Assembly: GCF_000429165.1 (NCBI RefSeq)
Contig: NZ_AUBI01000011.1
Coordinates: 1 to 64,000, forward strand
From: Acetobacter nitrogenifigens DSM 23921 = NBRC 105050
GTDB lineage: Bacteria > Pseudomonadota > Alphaproteobacteria > Acetobacterales > Acetobacteraceae
Length of the DNA stretch: 64,000 nucleotides
Direction: 5' to 3'
The notes under the pieces: model-generated
What the model saw: the letters and a program-made list of their open reading frames with translations, nothing else
What the model was told of the DNA's origin: nothing
Database searches by the model: none
Shown: positions 61,714 through 64,000 of the stretch, one piece after another
How positions within the stretch are numbered: the first letter of the stretch is position 1
Layout: the number at the start of each line of letters is the position of its first letter
Position numbers and translations under genes: made by a program

Positions 61714-62763
61714 ATGGTGGCTGAGGCGGGCGATACGGGGATACTTCCCCGTCAAGGCAGGGTTACGATCGCCGATATTGCTCGGGATATAGGGGTGAAC
61801 CCCTCGACCGTCAGTCGCGCCCTCTCCAACCCTAGCCGTGTCAGCCCAGAGACACGAGAACTTGTCTCCCGGGCGGCCGAGCGTATGGGGTACGTTGTGA
61901 ACCACACGGCGCGGAACCTGCGTACAGGCCGCACGAATATTATTCTCGTCGCAGCCCCATCATCTGAGAACAGATCCATATCCCCTGTCGTCATAGACGT
62001 GCTGCGCGGCGTGTTTTCCGAAGCCAGGAAAATGGATTACGGCGTCCTCGTCCGGGAGACGGAAAGCGACGTCGACGCATTGACGCGGGGACCGGTCAGC
62101 GGCGTTGCGGATGGGATCATCAGCGTGTCGGGCACTGAAACTGTGATGCGCGCAGGCGGTCTGACCCCCGACCTTACAGGCGTGCCGATCATCAGCCTCC
62201 TGATGGATCAGACCCGGCGAGGTATTCCCAGCATCATAGCTGACGAAGAAGCGGGGTTTCGACAGATCACCGACTACCTGCTGACGAAAGGGCATCGTCG
62301 GTTCGCTTATGTGGTCGGACCGGGGATGGCGAGTGAACACGATCAGCCTCGCTACAGGGGGATGTGCGACCGCCTGTCTGAAGAACTGGGGGCGCCCGCG
62401 CCCGTGCGACTGATTGCGGGGGATTTCGACTTTCGATCCGGGGCGCGAGCGGCGGAGCAGTTCCTGATGCTTGCCGAGCGCCCGACTGCGGTCGCCTGCG
62501 TTTGCGATGCAGTTGCCTTGGGCTTCATGCATCGCGTCAGGGAGGCCGGGCTGCGGGTCCCCGGGGACGTGGCGGTCACCGGCTATGATGATGTAGACTT
62601 CGCGAACTGGACAGATCCCGGCCTGACGACGGTGTCGCAGCCCACTGTTGAAATCGGTCAGGCAGGCGCCCGTATGTTGATCGACGCCTGTCTGGGGAGA
62701 TTCGATCTGACGGCGCAGAGGGTGATCATGCCAGTCAGCCTGGTTCGTCGTGAGTCGGCGTGA
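61714..62763 (+). CDS. LacI-family transcriptional regulator
   Basis: A 349-residue repressor. Helix-turn-helix and hinge: VTIADIARDIGVNPSTVSRA (about 17-36), ending NHTARNLRTGRTN. Effector domain with GHRRFAYVVGP, VCDAVALGF and AVTGYDDVDFANWTDPGLTTV (about 285-305). AGGAGGG ribosome site, spacing 6. Divergent from the TonB receptor operon, with two matching operator candidates between them. The inducer is presumably a sugar or its oxidised derivative. Confidence 0.92.
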   Translation: MVAEAGDTGILPRQGRVTIADIARDIGVNPSTVSRALSNPSRVSPETRELVSRAAERMGYVVNHTARNLRTGRTNIILVAAPSSENRSISPVVIDVLRGVFSEARKMDYGVLVRETESDVDALTRGPVSGVADGIISVSGTETVMRAGGLTPDLTGVPIISLLMDQTRRGIPSIIADEEAGFRQITDYLLTKGHRRFAYVVGPGMASEHDQPRYRGMCDRLSEELGAPAPVRLIAGDFDFRSGARAAEQFLMLAERPTAVACVCDAVALGFMHRVREAGLRVPGDVAVTGYDDVDFANWTDPGLTTVSQPTVEIGQAGARMLIDACLGRFDLTAQRVIMPVSLVRRESA

Positions 62764-62787
62764 AGGACGGCGGACGTGCGGAGCGCG

Positions 62788-64000
62788 ATGGTGAGTGAGC
62801 TTGTTATAACTGCCCGGGTTTTATCGCCCGTGACCCCGCAGGCGGCGGTAATGGAAGACGTGGCCTTCCTGATCGATGAACGAGGAAATATTCAGGAACG
62901 GGCCGTCAAGGGTGGTGCGCTGTACGCGGCCCTGTCGGCGCGCGAGGACGTGCGGCGCATGCCCTCAGACAGTCTTCTGATTCCCGGCGTCACTGACCTG
63001 CATATTCACGCGCCTCAATGGCCGCAGGCCGGAATGGCGCTCGATGAACCGTTGGAAAGATGGCTTGGCGTCTACACTTTTCCGCTGGAATCTCGTTACG
63101 ATGACGTCTTTTTCGCGGAGGAGGTCTACAGCGATCTGGTCCGGACGTTGCTTGAAAATGGCACCACCACAGCGCTCTATTTCGCGACCATTCACGAAGA
63201 ATCCAGTCTGGCCCTCGCGCGAATCTGCCTTGAGCAGGGGCAACGCGGCTTTGTCGGTCTCGTCGCCATGGATAACGCGGCTCTCTGCCCCCCGACATAT
63301 AGGCACGCCAACGCACAGCAGGCTCTTGATGCGACGCGAAGATTCATTGCCGCAGTTCGTGCGTTGCCCGGGAACGAGGGTGGGCTGGCGCAGCCAGTCA
63401 TAACGCCGCGCTTCATTCCGGCCTGCTCTGACGCGCTGCTGGAAGGGCTTGGCGAACTGGCGGCTGAAACGGGCGTCAGGGTTCAGACCCATGCGTCTGA
63501 AAGCGATTGGGAACATCGCCATGTTCTTGAAAGAACCGGGAAGACTGACACAGAAGCCCTGGATGGTTTCGGATTGTTGCGAGACGCTACGGTTCTCGCT
63601 CACGCGGGGTTCCTGAACGCGACGGACAGGGCGCGGGTGAGGGCGCGCAATGCGGCGCTCGCGCATTGTCCGATTTCAAACGCGTTTTTCGCGGGCGCGG
63701 CGCTTCCGGTGCGGACCGTGCTCGACGAGCACACGCGTTGCGGTCTGGGCACCGATATTTCCGGAGGGTATTCCCCGTCCATTTTTGAAAACGCGCGTCA
63801 GGCTGTCGTGACGTCGCGCCTCCTGGAGAGCGGCGTCGATCCGGACCGCTCTCCGGGCGAGCGTGGACGCCCTGACAGCCGCATCACCTTTCAGGAGGCG
63901 TTCTGGCTCGCAACGCGAGGCGGCGCGGAGGCTCTTGGGACGTCAGCAGGGCAGCTGCTGCCCGGGCAAGCGTTCGATGCGCTCGAAATCCGTAACGGCC
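62788..64000 (+). CDS. guaD: Guanine deaminase (runs off the window end)
   Basis: A 404-codon frame open to the last base; about 25-40 residues appear to be missing compared with the usual 430-440. It deaminates guanine to xanthine. Metal and substrate motifs: PGVTDLHIHAPQWPQAG (HxH), QTHASESDWEH, LAHAGFL, AHCPISNAFFAG and GLGTDISGGYSPSIFE. The start is ATG 62788 with GGAG 4 bases ahead; GTG 62791 is an alternative. It begins 24 bases after the lacI-type gene, so co-transcription is likely, though purine salvage has no clear tie to the sugar locus. Confidence 0.9.
   Translation, partial: MVSELVITARVLSPVTPQAAVMEDVAFLIDERGNIQERAVKGGALYAALSAREDVRRMPSDSLLIPGVTDLHIHAPQWPQAGMALDEPLERWLGVYTFPLESRYDDVFFAEEVYSDLVRTLLENGTTTALYFATIHEESSLALARICLEQGQRGFVGLVAMDNAALCPPTYRHANAQQALDATRRFIAAVRALPGNEGGLAQPVITPRFIPACSDALLEGLGELAAETGVRVQTHASESDWEHRHVLERTGKTDTEALDGFGLLRDATVLAHAGFLNATDRARVRARNAALAHCPISNAFFAGAALPVRTVLDEHTRCGLGTDISGGYSPSIFENARQAVVTSRLLESGVDPDRSPGERGRPDSRITFQEAFWLATRGGAEALGTSAGQLLPGQAFDALEIRNG

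Overview
The window looks like chromosomal DNA of a GC-rich alphaproteobacterium, most likely an acetic acid bacterium (Acetobacteraceae). The evidence is family content: an initiator tRNA directly behind a 5S rRNA, a Hint-type protein whose cysteine motif is common in this family, two TonB-dependent receptors, a GMC oxidoreductase, a DUF3597 protein and infC with an ATA start. No phage, plasmid, transposase or CRISPR genes were seen. Genus was not determined.

Layout. 1-340: end of an rRNA operon (5S, tRNA-fMet, terminator). 690-6500: an operon on the minus strand (leuC-like, leuD-like, alpha/beta hydrolase), a divergent LysR regulator and a DctA-family transporter, probably for a carboxylic acid. 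6900-14500: housekeeping genes (ScsB/DsbD disulfide reductase, HrpB helicase, HtrA-type protease, infC). 14350-16575: 2.2 kb with almost no coding signal. Its first 300 bases hold a dense series of perfect stem-loops that may be an undescribed structured RNA.

16576-31069 is the most unusual part. A protein with AIDA-type strand-loop-strand repeats and a C-terminal Hint domain is followed by five genes: a degenerate adenylate-forming protein, a 2112-residue reducing type I PKS (KS-AT-DH-psiKR-ER-KR-ACP, the architecture of mycobacterial mycocerosic acid synthase), a fatty acyl-AMP ligase, and two tandem O-heptosyltransferases of the Aah/TibC type. The last four overlap by 4 bases at each junction. 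I infer a locus that makes a long reduced acyl chain and O-heptosylates the repeat protein. Whether the two products are joined, for example through Hint chemistry, is open.

31480-37700: a TonB-dependent receptor, a Tat-exported flavoprotein that appears to be a circularly permuted D-amino-acid oxidase, its cytochrome c partner, and an outer-membrane porin. 37900-45938: a complete kdpFABCDE potassium system with an extra membrane microprotein. 46273-47660: an ECF41 sigma factor with its AhpD-like partner and a recognisable ECF41 promoter. 48028-54556: ahcY, DUF3597, an ArsC-like protein, sdaA, wrbA, pirin and an exported creatininase-family protein. 54727-62763: a sugar locus under a LacI regulator (TonB receptor, TIM-barrel isomerase, GMC oxidoreductase, GPH symporter), fitting a pathway of glycoside or polyol oxidation. 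The window ends inside a guanine deaminase gene.
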